A stretch of 64,000 nt of DNA from Omphiscola glabra (GCA_964017045.1 OZ024794.1:24857340-24921339); one strand, 5' to 3'; positions 48,361 through 59,396 are shown, numbered from the stretch's first letter. Notes: generated by a model not told the origin, from the letters alone. Numbers and translations: made by a program.

Positions 48361-48513
48361 TTATCTGACAAACTTCTTTGTAAAGTTGGGCTGAGGGAGA
48401 GGCTTGGAGGGATTCAACTTCCCATCATGCAGTGGGGACCCAGGCAGGGGTTCCAGGCGGGGGTTAACTCCATTTGATCCACTTCCTGTTGGTTTATCTC
48501 CTTTCTTTTTGGG
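48361..48513 (-). CDS. FAM184: FAM184 terminal coding exon
   Basis: 153 bp, 51 codons including the TAA stop at 48361-48363. The acceptor ATTGCAG precedes 48513. It encodes a low-complexity tail beginning PKKKGDK, then NPRLEPLPGSPLHD and SKPLPQP, and ends KKFVR. Confidence 0.86.
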   Translation of the reverse strand, partial: PKKKGDKPTGSGSNGVNPRLEPLPGSPLHDGKLNPSKPLPQPNFTKKFVR

Positions 48514-51500
48514 CTGCAATTAAAGAATATACATATTCATCTCAATGTATAGAAGAATAGTTTCTTTTTAACTTCATCATTTTAGTACAATTTTACGCAC
48601 TAAAATTGTACCACGGTGACAACATAGAACTATAACATGCATTAAATATTAAAATAGAGAGTAATTCTATTTATCAAATTTTTTTTTTTTAATATGTGTG
48701 GCCTTGGTGAAAAAGTCATTTACCTTCAGCGTTTAAAACCCAAGACAAAAAGTGTGTAATTTGACCCTTTTATTTTGAAAGTCTAACTTTTGTCAAGGAC
48801 CACCTGGCAACTTAATTTGTCCTGGTGGCTCAAACAAAAAAAGAAAGAGCTAGATCATTTTACCAGACTCCATGCTCAGTTAAGCTGCCAGAGAAATTCA
48901 CAGCGTCATACGATCACTAATGAATCATGTTGTAGCTTGATACAGTTGCTTTCTCTTGTACAAAGTAAGCACTCATTCAAAGCTACAGAGTTATCTTTTC
49001 TTTCTTCACAGCCAATGGGAGTTAAGAGAAGTATTCACATGATGAATTCAAGACAGGTAATGGATCACAATCTTAGGCCATTTTTACATTATATGATAAC
49101 GAGGAGTTCACAGAACTCCGGCACTTAAAAAAAACAACTCAAATTTCAAATGTCCATGAAAATATGAAGAAAATTAATAGTAAGGAAACAAAAAAATTAA
49201 ACTGAAACTTATTCAGAAATAACATTTACCAGCATATTTCTTTTTTGTAATTGTAAATGTCCTCATTTATGAAAATTAAAGACTTCATAATGTTTAAATC
49301 ACAGTTATAAAAAAAATGGTTTTAAGTTTGTTTTCTTCTTTTCCACAGTTGTCGATTTTTAAAAAAAATGAATTTTAAAAAAACCTACTTTCTGAAACGG
49401 GTTGAGAATACCGACATTGGGGCTGGCACTAAAGACTTTGTTGAAGTTTGTTTCTCTGTTGACGAGCTCTAGCTGGTAAAATCTTTTCTCATCCTAAACA
49501 AACAAAAACAAACAGAGTAAATTATCTTCACTGGGACATACAAGCAGGACAATGGCATCCTGAGGGATTTTATGTGTTCATGGGACCCCAAATCTTGATT
49601 AATACTTAAGGTTAAGCAGAGAAAGGCTTAACATAAGGAAAGTAAATATTATAAGTTGTGAGGGGGAGAAAAAAATTGGATGAATATATAATTACTTTAT
49701 TTTTTGTTTCACTCTTCAAGGAAAAAGGTATTTATAACTTTATAGCATGAAAACAAAGTAAGTGAAAGGAAATTGAAAAAGTTAAAAAAAGTGATATTAA
49801 TTTTTTTTAAAACTGCACAAAAGTTTCACTTCTGTCTTCTGTCCTAGTTAAGCTTCACCCTAAACTTTAATCATTTTGTTTGGCTTTAGAGCAGTTTACA
49901 GTTGACATGTTTGACATTTTAAATAGGAGCCAAAATGCATGGATGGAAAGCACTTGGTATTAGAAGGTGCATCTCTTCTACTTTCGTTTAGCTTGTTGCG
50001 CAGGTGAAGATTTTAAAACTCGAGTTATCTCATAAAATATTGAAATAAACATATTCTATGCAGTAATTGAATGGTTAACCGTAATAAAACAAAAAAATTA
50101 CATCGTATAAATTAGAATAATTCAGTCAGAAACGTCAAGGAAAAATAAAATCTTTGAACCTTTCTGGTATAAATTAGAATAAGTCAGTCACAAAACTCAA
50201 GGAAATAAAACAGAATGCCCTAGATCCTTCACTTGAAGAGACATAAAAATAAGGTGATAAAAAAATGATATTTTGTCTATACTTACAATTAAATCCTTTA
50301 TTCTTATCTCCCTCTCTGAGACTTCGCACCTCAGGGAGTCGATGAGTTCCAGGTCCTCAGGCCTGGACTCACGACGAGAGTAACGCTCTCTAGCCTCTTC
50401 CAACCTGTCATTACAAAACAATGGTAGCGTAATGCTTTAAGCAGGAATCGTAGTGCTATAACAATTTTTTTTAAAAAATGAATTCTTCAAAACAGTATCT
50501 AAAAAAAAAATTAAAATATTTACAGGTATTTTTCTGCTCTCTGAGCTAAACTCTACATAGCTGAAATAATTTCATTTCAATAAATGACAAACTTAAGCTT
50601 AAAATAAATAAATAATAATATTATCAATGAAGCCTTGAAGGTGGAATTTGATGGCAACTGTTTGGAGGTTAGATGACAAATTCTGACAATTGTTACGAAA
50701 CTCACTCAATTTGTAATGTGGATATTTTATCTTTCATCATTGACTGGACGGCATTGAACTGAGACAGCATGTCTTGCTGCTCCCGCAGGTGGTCAGCAGT
50801 CAAATTGTCAAGACTTGTTTGGTTCTGTCGGGTCAGTTTGTCTTCCTGCAACCTGAGTATTTTTTAGAGGGGAGGTCAGGGGTTTAATGTGAAATTGTTA
50901 GTGGCACATAGAGGCTTATATGTATCGTAACATTGACTCATAATTGGCATAACCTGATGATGTGCAGTTTGCACGGACTATAGAAAAATATACTAGGCCA
51001 CCTGAATCAGGACACATAATTAATGACACAAGAATCAAAACATATGAGTTTGGACTGATGAATCAGGCTATTTTAATGGTGACAGGCCATTTTAATGATG
51101 ACAGGCCATTTTAATGATGACAGGCCATTTTAATGATGACAGGCCATTTTAATGATGACAGGCCATTTTAATTGTGACAGGCCATTTTAATGGTGACAGG
51201 TCATTTTAATGGTGACACATTAAATCAGGACGGATTAATCAAATTTAAACTTGTTTTCCCCATTAAGGATGGTTCTCAAAGGTTGATACCATAATTGTGT
51301 AGACTAACAATGGACACCATAAATTCCATCCAATTTTTAAAAGAGTCTCAGATATAAAGAAATTAGCGTGTTGAGATCTGAATAGGGCCGTGCAGAGGAT
51401 TTCTGGACAGGGCTCTGTGTGATTAACTGGGTTGTCTCGGCCTCTGCATGGCTCTGTATCCGACTCATGTACAATCTAAAAGCTGACAATACACGCCACT

Positions 51501-51787
51501 CTAAAAGCATCCTGTCAGTGATTCAACTCAACATTTTGCTAGGCCCCAAAATAGAGCAATCGACCGATTCCCCCCCAGGAACACGACCTCAACGTTTCTT
51601 ACTTCAGTTGTTGGCTGGACTGTTTCTGGAGCTGTTTTATCTCCAGGACCTTGGCCTCAATCTCTTGCTTCAGCTTGTCTGTCTGTTCCTGTATCTTGGC
51701 CAGCTGGTCCTGCAAGTTTTTGATGTGCTGTTCCCGGTAGCCTATTTCAGTCTTGAGTTCCTCAATTTGTGTTTGGTGATCTCTCTC
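48361..51787 (-). CDS. FAM184: FAM184-family coiled-coil protein, C-terminal five exons
   Basis: Five minus-strand exons (51603-51787, 50706-50852, 50287-50404, 49389-49493, 48361-48513) join in phase across GT-AG introns and end at a TAA. Together they encode about 235 residues. The first exons are Glu/Gln/Lys-rich coiled coil. They are followed by the SRPEDLELIDSL motif, then FYQLELVNRETNFNKVF, then NPRLEPLPGSPLHD and SKPLPQP. I recognise this series as the conserved C-terminus of vertebrate FAM184A/B. The protein ends shortly after SKPLPQP at FVR, earlier than I recall for FAM184A. FAM184 proteins are long coiled-coil proteins of poorly known function. The first exon begins in phase 0 in mid-helix, so most of the protein is encoded further upstream (above 51787, probably beyond the window). 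Confidence 0.87.
49389..49493 (-). CDS. FAM184: FAM184 exon with the FYQLELVNRE motif
   Basis: 105 bp, 35 whole codons. The acceptor TTTAG precedes 49493 and the donor GTAGGTTT follows 49389. It encodes DEKRFYQLELVNRETN and ends NVGILNPFQK. It is too short for a simple ORF scan and was found by reading the minus strand between flanking exons. Confidence 0.88.
50287..50404 (-). CDS. FAM184: FAM184 exon with the SRPEDL motif
   Basis: 118 bp. The acceptor GACAG precedes 50404 and the donor GTAAGTATAG follows 50287. It encodes LEEARERYSRRESRPEDL and ends IKDLI. The SRPEDL block is the most diagnostic piece of the family signature. Confidence 0.88.
50706..50852 (-). CDS. FAM184: FAM184 exon, fourth from the 3' end
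   Basis: 147 bp. The acceptor CTCAG precedes 50852 and the donor GTGAGTTT follows 50706. It encodes LQEDKLTRQNQT near its start and KDKISTLQI at its end. The phase matches both neighbouring exons. Confidence 0.86.
51065..51225. repeat. 20-bp minisatellite in a FAM184 intron
   Basis: About eight units of ATGATGACAGGCCATTTTAA in the intron between exons 50706-50852 and 51603-51787. Confidence 0.94.
51603..51787 (-). CDS. FAM184: FAM184 exon (coiled coil), fifth from the 3' end
   Basis: 185 bp. The acceptor CAG lies next to 51788 and the donor GTAAGAAA starts at 51602. It encodes 61 codons plus two bases, beginning ERDHQTQIEEL and running as an uninterrupted heptad-rich helix. It starts in phase 0 and ends in phase 2. 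Confidence 0.85.
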
Positions 51788-52548
51788 CTGATGTGAAAAC
51801 AAGAAGAGAAGGTAAGTTAAAAAAAATCTCCAAACATCTGTTCCTTACAACTGTTTGATTAAAAAGGCTTCATCTTACAAACATATGATGATCACTCCGC
51901 TCACACCTGTTGGGCCCACATCAAAATCTTGCTAGATTCTATAAGTAACAAACTTGAATTAAATGATCCAGTTTATGTTTCAAAAAAAAAATTATCATGA
52001 AAAAAAAATAATAATAATAAATTATACAGTTAAATTAAAATATAGTTTGTTAAAATATGCTTGCATGATAACAAAGTACTTATAACTGACGAAATATGCT
52101 TCTTGCATGATAACAAATTACTTATAACTGACGAAATATGCTTCTTGCATGATAACAAAGTAATTATTACTGACGAAATATGCTTCTTGCATGAAAACAA
52201 AGTACTTATAAACTGACGAAATATGCTACTTGCATGATAACAAATTACTTATAACTGACGAAATATGCTTCTTGCATGATAACAAATTACTTATAACTGA
52301 CGGACTGAAAAAGAAAACAATCGTCACTTTTAAATAACCTTCTTTATAAACCCGTACAATAGATGATAATGTGTGTGGGGCCCCCTCCCAACTGAGAAAG
52401 ACCTGCACAGGTTTTAGTTTTGAACACATCGGGTTATTTGAAACATCTGGTCAAAGCCTAAACATCGGGTTATTTGAAACATCTGATCAAAGCCTAAATC
52501 GGTCTCTTGAACGCTGATATCGATGGATAGTTTTGTTTATGTCTCAAA
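51788..52548. repeat. 42-bp minisatellite within a probable FAM184 intron
   Basis: The 42-bp array occupies about 52055-52302 and has six units, each with CATGATAACAAAGTACTTAT followed by AACTGACGAAATATGCTTCT. Flanking DNA is AT-rich. No further FAM184 exon was recognised upstream on the minus strand. Confidence 0.85.
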
Positions 52549-52708
52549 CAGTAACGTAGTAAAAAAAAAAAAAAAGTACGGGCGTAGAAAAAAAGTGGGT
52601 AGGGGGTGGAGAAGAAGGGCTATCAAAGGGCGGAAATTTCTGCAAACGGCAGAAGATTTTCGATAGGGGGAGAGGGGAATCTTGGCACTAACTTTAGCTA
52701 CGCCACTG
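52549..52708. mobile_element. MITE with CAGTGGCGTAG-type termini, copy 1
   Basis: Left end CAGTAACGTAG and right end TTAGCTACGCCACTG are inverted copies of one terminus. The interior is G-rich. No matching target-site duplication was found, so the copy is old or one flank is altered. Confidence 0.5.
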
Positions 52709-53667
52709 CCTAAGCATCTGCCATGGTTATTTAAAAAAACAAAAAAAATCACTTATCTTTGTTGTATAGATTTTACATATACTTGTACTTTTTCCTATCT
52801 AGAGTAAGGTAGAATCATATTACACATCGAAATATCGTGGCTTAACAACTTAACACTATAACTTAACTGAGATTATACAGTCTCAATTATTCAGATATTA
52901 GTTTCATTTAATTGATGATTGTTTTTCGTTTTTTTTAGAATTTGCTTTCGTTTTCTCTATTTCGTCCATTCATTTTTAATCCAATTTAATCTTTAATTTA
53001 CTCTCTGATGCCCCAGACGTCATACGATATTTCAGGTAACAGAAATATTAAGTTAATGGATACAAATACAATGCTGTGAGCCGGCGGGCCTGGTTTTTCC
53101 ATAGTGGGTGTGATGAGATCAAGCTGGACTTTAAAATTTCCAATACAGTGATGTATTAGTATTAAGAACACATTGCTAGAACTCACCATAAAAGCCAACT
53201 AACACTCACTCAAAGATCACCACTTCTAATGAACTACCAGCCCTATGAAGTAGAAATTTTACATGGAGATAATAACACTGGGCCTCAGCATTTTTTGACA
53301 AACACCCGAAAATATAATGGGTGTTTCCAGATGACGGCTTTGAGGGCTAAGGAGAGACACGAGGGCAAGTTTAGGGGTCGTTCGTAAATTACGTCACACT
53401 GGGAAAAAATAAGGGGGGGGGGGGGAGAGAGGTAGGGTCGAGAATTTTTGACACTTTGTAACGGAGAGAGGGTGTCAAAAATTTGTGACGTCACACACAA
53501 AATTTAATTATTTTTTTTTTTAAATCAAAAATTTTCTAATTTTGCAAAATCTCTCTTCAATTAATTTTAAAAACATTTATTTGAGGTCGAATTTTCCTCG
53601 GGTAGTAGATACCGAGAAACTCTGTCGACCACCATTAGAGAAAAACTGCCTTTGGACACATTGGGAT
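52709..53667. other. AT-rich DNA with a GGGGTCGTTCG element end
   Basis: Near 53374 GGGGTCGTTCGTAAATTACG, with TTTGTGACGTCACA near 53478, resembles a MITE type common in invertebrates. Both ends could not be defined. G tract at 53413-53425. No coding exon recognised. Confidence 0.45.
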
Positions 53668-53819
53668 CAGTGGCGTAGGAAGGCTCGCCCAGGGCGGCAC
53701 TTTTGCTTTATTTCAAGGGGCGGCAATTTTTGGCCAACTGGAATAGTTTTTTTTTTCTAGACGGGGTTGACAAAAGTATTTAACAGGACTGGGTGGCATT
53801 AACCTTAGCTACGCCGCTG
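53668..53819. mobile_element. MITE with CAGTGGCGTAG termini, copy 2
   Basis: Left end CAGTGGCGTAGGAAGG and right end CCTTAGCTACGCCGCTG are inverted copies over about 12 of 16 bases. The flanks ATTGGGAT and ATTGATAC agree only in part, so the duplication is uncertain. Same family as 52549-52708. Confidence 0.6.
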
Positions 53820-54595
53820 ATTGATACGGTGACGTGTCATGTGAACCGTTGAACTCAAACTAGGGAACAACCGGAAACCGCCTGGGATATTCGCCCCTGC
53901 TGAAAATCTCGGCAAATACTACCATTAGTACCGATGCAGATCCGAATATTTCTTTAAAACTTAAAGGTTTTAGTGATATTCAATAAATTTGCATAGTTAA
54001 ATGGGTGGATTGGAAGTTTATTTCCCACCAAAAACCAGGAAAGAATCAGCTACTTAACACTAACTTTATATACACGTGATATACCATTAGCTGGGCACGA
54101 ATTCTAAAATATTTATTTCCCAAATGGTTCATTCAAAAATTTGTTTCATTTTCGTCAAATTTTGAATTTTTATATTATTATTATTATTATTGTTATTTAT
54201 TAATTGTGCACCGATTAATGGTATTTTTTTAAAATGGATTCATATGACGGAGTTGATAGCAATACAAATGCAGTGATCGATAATTAATCGGTTAATTACA
54301 CCAGCTGTGGTGTTACTAATACAGATTCTAGTATTTAAATTAACGAAGTCAAGTAAATACCATCCGACTTTACGGTTATTTATTTTACCGGTCTTATAAC
54401 ATTATTTTACCGGTATTATAACATTATTTTACCGGTCTTATAACATTATTTTCACCGTACCGCCAAGTTCATGGAAGTTGTTTTTGTTGGGTTTTTTTAC
54501 TCTCTGGTTTATGTGGATATAAAGTGTTAAACGTAGGAGTTCGCATTATACGCGCGTTTGAGCCATTTTTGTTACCGTAAAACGTTATGTTATTA
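53820..54595. other. AT-rich DNA with a 23-bp repeat
   Basis: Holds about four units of TTATTTTACCGGTCTTATAA plus CAT at 54370-54455. No gene recognised. Confidence 0.5.
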
Positions 54596-55861
54596 CTAGC
54601 GAGAACCCGGCATGCGTTGCACGCCACTCAATGAAAAAAGTGTTTGTGTTTTAATTAAGTTTCAAAGTAATTTTTAAATAGAAAATATTTATTGTTTTGT
54701 CCGTCTGCTGTGTACAAATTTAAATTAGACGTTTTTCCGACGCGTGAGCAGGCAACATACAGATGTCCACGTGAGAAGCATGTATTTTAAAAATGTAGAA
54801 TATAGCTTTTTTGTTTTACAACTGAAATGTCCTTGGATTGAAAGATATTGTCATCCAAGTAAATATGTACATGAACTCAATTTCCTACCATCGATATGAA
54901 TGTATCGAAGAAGGTTAATTATTGATCAAATTTATTCTGAGGCTTATCTTGTGCTGCATTGGGCAAAATGAATGTATAGTGTACTCCCCGCCCACGGAGT
55001 TTTTAAAAAATAAATAAATCGTCCACTGGATTGTAGCCCCCTTACTTACGCAAAAAGATTTTGTTTGTATTTAATATGCTTTGTTCTTATCTAGATCAGT
55101 GATAAGTGCATTAAATATGCTAATTGGCGATTTATTTTTGGTGCACCAATTTAATTAAACGGCATATTCTTATTAAAATTATTTTTAAATGTTTTTACTA
55201 CTTTATAAATTTCATAAAAGTTTATTTTTGGAATGAATAAAAAGTACAAACTAATTAAATGTTAAAAATACAAAGCTAAATTAGTATTTAAGTTTAGCAA
55301 TTTAAAAAGCAATCAATTAATCAATGCTATTTATTAATTTTACTTATAATATAAGAAGGGGAATGTACATCATCAGTTTTGTCACGCTCTTTTATTAAAT
55401 CAGATAACTTTTAGCTTTGGCTAAATAGGCAATTCGCACTATGACGTCATTTGCGTGATTATTTAGAACTTATTAATTTTAATTTTATTTCGTCTTATTG
55501 ACAACGCGCTAAAGAACGCACTAACAACAACTGATTTTTGGGTTTTCCCGATAAATATGATTACTGTGTATTTCTTTGATCATATTTTTTCTATTTAATT
55601 TTTTTTTCATAACTTTCAAACGCATATAAAATGCTTAAGATAGTTCCTTAGTTGTTTCTTTATATGTATTTATAATTTATAATATTAATACTTAAACCTT
55701 TGCTAAAATAAAAGCGGAAATATAATATTTTTTGCGCATGTAAATTTATTCGATTTCCGTAAAATAATAGAAAATAACAATGATTGTTTTTTAAGAGTCC
55801 GAACGTATCAAAATATTTTCGGGTTTTAAGCGTTATGTTCCTATAGCTCATTCTTATATAA
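54596..55861 (-). mobile_element. Helitron copy 1, degenerate
   Basis: On the minus strand the element ends at 54596 in CTAG followed by host T, with a terminal hairpin GCGTGC-AAC-GCATGC about 12 bp before the end. Both are Helitron hallmarks (3' CTRR, insertion between A and T). Upstream of the end lies a helicase tail. The other end, near 55861, abuts the 3' terminus of the next copy. A typical 5' TC end was not seen. A near-identical segment (55247-55857) recurs at about 61241-61851. Confidence 0.72.
54655..54780 (-). pseudogene. Helitron Rep-helicase C-terminal remnant, copy 1
   Basis: 42 codons ending in TAA at 54655-54657. They encode CFSRGHLYVACSRVGKTSN, matching the final PIF1-type helicase motif (GQLYVA.SRV) of Helitron Rep-Hel proteins, followed by a short divergent tail. 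The rest of the protein is unrecognisable. Confidence 0.75.
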
Positions 55862-55920
55862 CTAGCGAGAACCCGGCATGCGTTGCACGCCACTCAATGA
55901 AAAAAGTATTTGTGTTTTAA

Positions 55921-56046
55921 TTAAGTTTCAAAGTAATTTTTAAATAGAAAATATTTATTGTTTTTTCCGTCTGCTGTGTACACAAATAAATTAGACGTTT
56001 TTCCGACGCGTGAGCAGGCAACCTACAGCTGTCCACATGAGAAGCA
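55921..56046 (-). pseudogene. Helitron helicase C-terminal remnant, copy 2
   Basis: Same segment as 54655-54780, with a stop codon replacing the Tyr of the LYVACSRV motif. It is therefore inactive. Confidence 0.72.
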
Positions 56047-56198
56047 TGTATTTTGAAAATGTAGTCCACACATTTGTAGCGATTGATCCACCTACGCAGT
56101 AGCTCTGTTTTAAATTATATTTAGATAGCTCAAATATTTATTATTTTTTTTTAAAAATAAGGCCCCTGGCCCCAAACTCAAAATTTTAAAATGGTTGT

Positions 56199-56208
56199 AC
56201 TTATGTCA
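56199..56208 (+). repeat. RTE target-site duplication, left
   Basis: ACTTATGTCA, identical to 59387-59396 immediately after the AAG tail. It marks the left limit of the insertion in the Helitron internal repeat. Confidence 0.85.
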
Positions 56209-59200
56209 ACTCCGCCAAGGCCGGTCCCAAGCCCGGGTGCAAAAGGAGGAGGGTTGGCGTGAGGCCAGCTACCTCACCCGTAAAAACAAATTGCTACAGA
56301 AACGTCAACAAGAAAAAACCAACAAATTTCAGCCCTGAGAAGAGAGGGCTCTTCTTTTCCAAGAAGAGCTATGAAGCCTTGTGGCCAAACCCAGACTATA
56401 CTGGAAGCCTCAAAGCCGAAGACCCTCCTTTCTAAGGAAACAAACATAGGCACGTGGAATGTCAGAACCATGTATGAAACAGGGAAAGCAGCGCAGGTGG
56501 CAGCAGAAATGAGAACTTACAAACTTACACTGTTGGGCATCTGTGAAACAAGATGGATACAAGCTGGACAAATAACTTTGGCCTCGGGAGAAATGTTACT
56601 ATACTCTGGGCATGAAGAGGAAAATGCTCCGCACACACAAGGAGTCGCTCTAATGTTGTCTAGGATGGCACAGGATTCATTGATTGGATGGGAAGCCCAT
56701 GGACCAAGAATAATAACAGCAACATTCCGAACCAAGAAAAAGAAAATAAAGATGAACATAATACAGTGTTACGCACCCACCAACGACAGCAAAGAAGACG
56801 AGAAAGAAACATTCTACAATAGACTACAAACAATAATAGAAAAATTCCCAAATAGAGACCTGAACATTTTAATGGGGGACCTTAACGCCAAGATCGGAAA
56901 CGACAACAGTGGATATGAGGAAATCATGGGACGCCATGGTGTAGGAGAGAGAAATGAGAACGGAGAAAAACTAGCAGACTTCTGCGCAACACATGAGCTT
57001 GTTATCGGAGGCAGCGAATTCCAACATAAAAACATCCACAAGATTACATGGGTATCCCCGGACAACAAAACGCAAAACCAAATAGACCACATATGCATTA
57101 ACAAAAAATTTAGAAAGTCTCTACAAGATGTACGAGCAAAACGAGGAGCAGATGTCGCATCTGATCATCATCTTGTTTGGGCAAGACTAAAGTTAAAGTT
57201 GAAGAAGAACTGGGAACCGCCAACTGTTAAGCGAACAAAATTCAACGTAGCACTTTTGGTAAATGAGCAGAAAAGAGAGGAATTCAGTGTTACCTTAAGG
57301 AATAAGTTCCAAGTGCTGGAAGACCAAACAGAAGATGACCAAGTAGAACATAAATGGCAAAACATAAAGTCGTCTGTAACATCCACTTGCCAAGAAGTTT
57401 TAGGATCAGTGAAACAGAAACACAAAGACTGGCTCTCAATCAACACACTGCAAAAAATAAAAGAGAGAAAAGAAATGAAAAGTTTAGTTAACAGCAGCCG
57501 CACCAGGGCGGAGAAAACAAAAGCGCAAGAGAAATATAAAGAAGCAAACCAAAAAGTAAAAAACAGCATAAAAAAAGATAAGAATGCCTACATAGATGGC
57601 CTAGCATCAACAGCAGAAGAAGCAGCCAAGAAGGGCAACCTGAGAGAGCTCTACGATATAACAAGAAAGCTGTCAGGGCGATACAAAAGGCCGGAGAGAC
57701 CTGTCAAAGATAGAGAAGGTAGATCAATAACAGAAAGGAAAGAGCAACAAAAAAGATGGGTGGAATACTTTAAAGAACTATTAAACAGACCCCCACCCAC
57801 AGACACACCAGACATACAACCAGCAAATGAAGACTTACAAATAGAAGAAAGCGCCCCAAATAGGGAAGAAATAGCTCTGGCCATCAAGCAGCTCAAATTA
57901 GGGAAAGCACCGGGACCGGACAACATCACAGCAGAGATGATGAGAGCTGATATAAATACAATAGTCAACATGCTGCACCCTCTGTTTGAAAAGATATGGG
58001 AAGAAGAGAGAGTTCCAAAAGATTGGAAAGAAGGATACCTCATCAAGATACCAAAGAAAGGGGATCTCAGCAATTGTGCAAATTACAGAGGAATCACACT
58101 GCTGTCCATACCAGGAAAGATCTTTAACAGAATTATTTTGAATAGAATGAAAGACCAGGTCGACATGCAGCTACGAGATCAACAGGCTGGATTCCGCCAA
58201 AACAGATCATGCACAGATCAAATTGCAGCACTGAGAATCATTGTAGAACAATCCATCGAATGGAACTCCCCTTTATACATAAATTTTATAGACTACGAAA
58301 AGGCCTTTGATAGCCTGGACCGACAAACATTGTGGAAACTTCTTCGGCACTATGGAGTACCAGGGAAATTAGTCAGCATTATTCAGAGCTCTTATGAAGA
58401 AATGACATGCAGGGTGGTCCACGAAGGTAGACTCACAGATGCCTTTACAGTCGAAACAGGAGTCAGACAAGGATGCCTCTTGTCCCCATTTCTATTCATC
58501 CTTGCCATTGACTGGATAATGAAAAAATCCACAGACAAAAAAAGGAATGGGATACAGTGGACACTCTGGGAACAACTGAATGACCTAGACTTTGCAGATG
58601 ACATTGCACTTCTGTCCCACAACCAGCAACAAATGCAGGAAAAAACAAAAGATGTAGCCACCTTTTCATCACAGCTCGGACTTAATATAAATAAAAGCAA
58701 GACGAAAATCATGAAGGTGAACTCATCCAACCAAGAGCATATCTGTCTGGAAGGAAAGGCACTGGAAGAAGTGGAGTCCTTCAATTACTTAGGCAGCACC
58801 ATAGACACAAATGGCGGATCCGACGCAGACGTGAGGTCTAGAATTGGAAAAGCTAGATCAGCATGTGTGTTATTAAAGAAAATATGGGAGTCGAAGCAGC
58901 TGAAACTTCAAACCAAAGTCAGAATCTTTAATACAAATGTCAAAACAGTCCTACTTTATGGAGCAGAAACGTGGAAAACATCAGCGAGCATTACACAGAA
59001 AGTGCAGACATTCATAAACACATGCCTTAGAAAGATCCTTAACATCAAATGGCCAAATACCATCACCAACAAAGATCTATTAGAAAGGACATACCAGGTG
59101 CCCGTTGATGAAGACATCATAAAGAAAAGATGGAGGTGGATTGGGCATACTCTGAGAAAACCCCCAGATAGCACCACCAGACAATGTCTAACATGGAATC

Positions 59201-59386
59201 CACAGGGAAAAAGAAAGAGAGGAAGACCTAAGAATACATGGAGACGTGAACTAGAGACAGACACGCAAAATATGGGATACAACTGGAAGCAATTGGAAAG
59301 GAAAGCACAGGACCGGGATGAGTGGAAAATTCTTGTGGACGGCCTATGCCCCAGACGAGGTAAAAAGGCATAAGAAGAAGAAGAAG
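56209..59386 (+). mobile_element. Structurally complete RTE-clade non-LTR retrotransposon
   Basis: A 3178-bp insertion flanked by a perfect 10-bp target-site duplication ACTTATGTCA (56199-56208 and 59387-59396). A GC-rich leader of about 160 bp precedes the single long ORF. The element ends in an (AAG)n tail about 12 bp after the stop codon, rather than a long poly(A); short 3' tandem repeats are typical of RTE elements. Endonuclease plus RT without RNase H also fits RTE. It lies antisense to FAM184 and inside a Helitron copy, so it is younger than both. Intact ORF and exact duplication suggest a recent insertion that may still be competent. Confidence 0.88.
56371..59373 (+). CDS. RTE-type endonuclease-reverse transcriptase (ORF2p)
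   Basis: 1000 residues without interruption. The EEP endonuclease (about 25-275) shows GTWNVRTM with Asn30, CETRW with Glu59, GDLNAKIG (169-176) and SDHH (264-267), so every catalytic position I can check is present. A basic, coiled linker (about 340-470) follows. The RT (about 510-800) has APGPDNITAEMM, FIDYEKAFDSL with catalytic Asp641, RQGCLLSP and FADD (741-744). The C-terminal region (about 830-990) has the LLYGAETW segment, RRWRWIGHTLR-like and KRGRPKNTWRREL motifs common to RTE and related LINEs. These proteins are often mislabelled craniofacial development protein 2-like in databases. The start at 56371 is the first Met that includes the whole domain; a start 24 or more codons later would also keep it. 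Confidence 0.93.
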   Translation: MKPCGQTQTILEASKPKTLLSKETNIGTWNVRTMYETGKAAQVAAEMRTYKLTLLGICETRWIQAGQITLASGEMLLYSGHEEENAPHTQGVALMLSRMAQDSLIGWEAHGPRIITATFRTKKKKIKMNIIQCYAPTNDSKEDEKETFYNRLQTIIEKFPNRDLNILMGDLNAKIGNDNSGYEEIMGRHGVGERNENGEKLADFCATHELVIGGSEFQHKNIHKITWVSPDNKTQNQIDHICINKKFRKSLQDVRAKRGADVASDHHLVWARLKLKLKKNWEPPTVKRTKFNVALLVNEQKREEFSVTLRNKFQVLEDQTEDDQVEHKWQNIKSSVTSTCQEVLGSVKQKHKDWLSINTLQKIKERKEMKSLVNSSRTRAEKTKAQEKYKEANQKVKNSIKKDKNAYIDGLASTAEEAAKKGNLRELYDITRKLSGRYKRPERPVKDREGRSITERKEQQKRWVEYFKELLNRPPPTDTPDIQPANEDLQIEESAPNREEIALAIKQLKLGKAPGPDNITAEMMRADINTIVNMLHPLFEKIWEEERVPKDWKEGYLIKIPKKGDLSNCANYRGITLLSIPGKIFNRIILNRMKDQVDMQLRDQQAGFRQNRSCTDQIAALRIIVEQSIEWNSPLYINFIDYEKAFDSLDRQTLWKLLRHYGVPGKLVSIIQSSYEEMTCRVVHEGRLTDAFTVETGVRQGCLLSPFLFILAIDWIMKKSTDKKRNGIQWTLWEQLNDLDFADDIALLSHNQQQMQEKTKDVATFSSQLGLNINKSKTKIMKVNSSNQEHICLEGKALEEVESFNYLGSTIDTNGGSDADVRSRIGKARSACVLLKKIWESKQLKLQTKVRIFNTNVKTVLLYGAETWKTSASITQKVQTFINTCLRKILNIKWPNTITNKDLLERTYQVPVDEDIIKKRWRWIGHTLRKPPDSTTRQCLTWNPQGKRKRGRPKNTWRRELETDTQNMGYNWKQLERKAQDRDEWKILVDGLCPRRGKKA

Positions 59387-59396
59387 ACTTATGTCA
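59387..59396 (+). repeat. RTE target-site duplication, right
   Basis: ACTTATGTCA, identical to 56199-56208. It marks the right limit of the insertion. Confidence 0.85.

Noticed and set aside
48790..49128. 112-codon plus-strand ORF within the FAM184 region
   Set aside because: It lies in an intron on the opposite strand, with no family resemblance.
52226..53198. Minus-strand ORFs as further FAM184 exons
   Set aside because: Their residues are hydrophobic and lack coiled-coil heptads. They do not connect in phase to the exon at 51603-51787.
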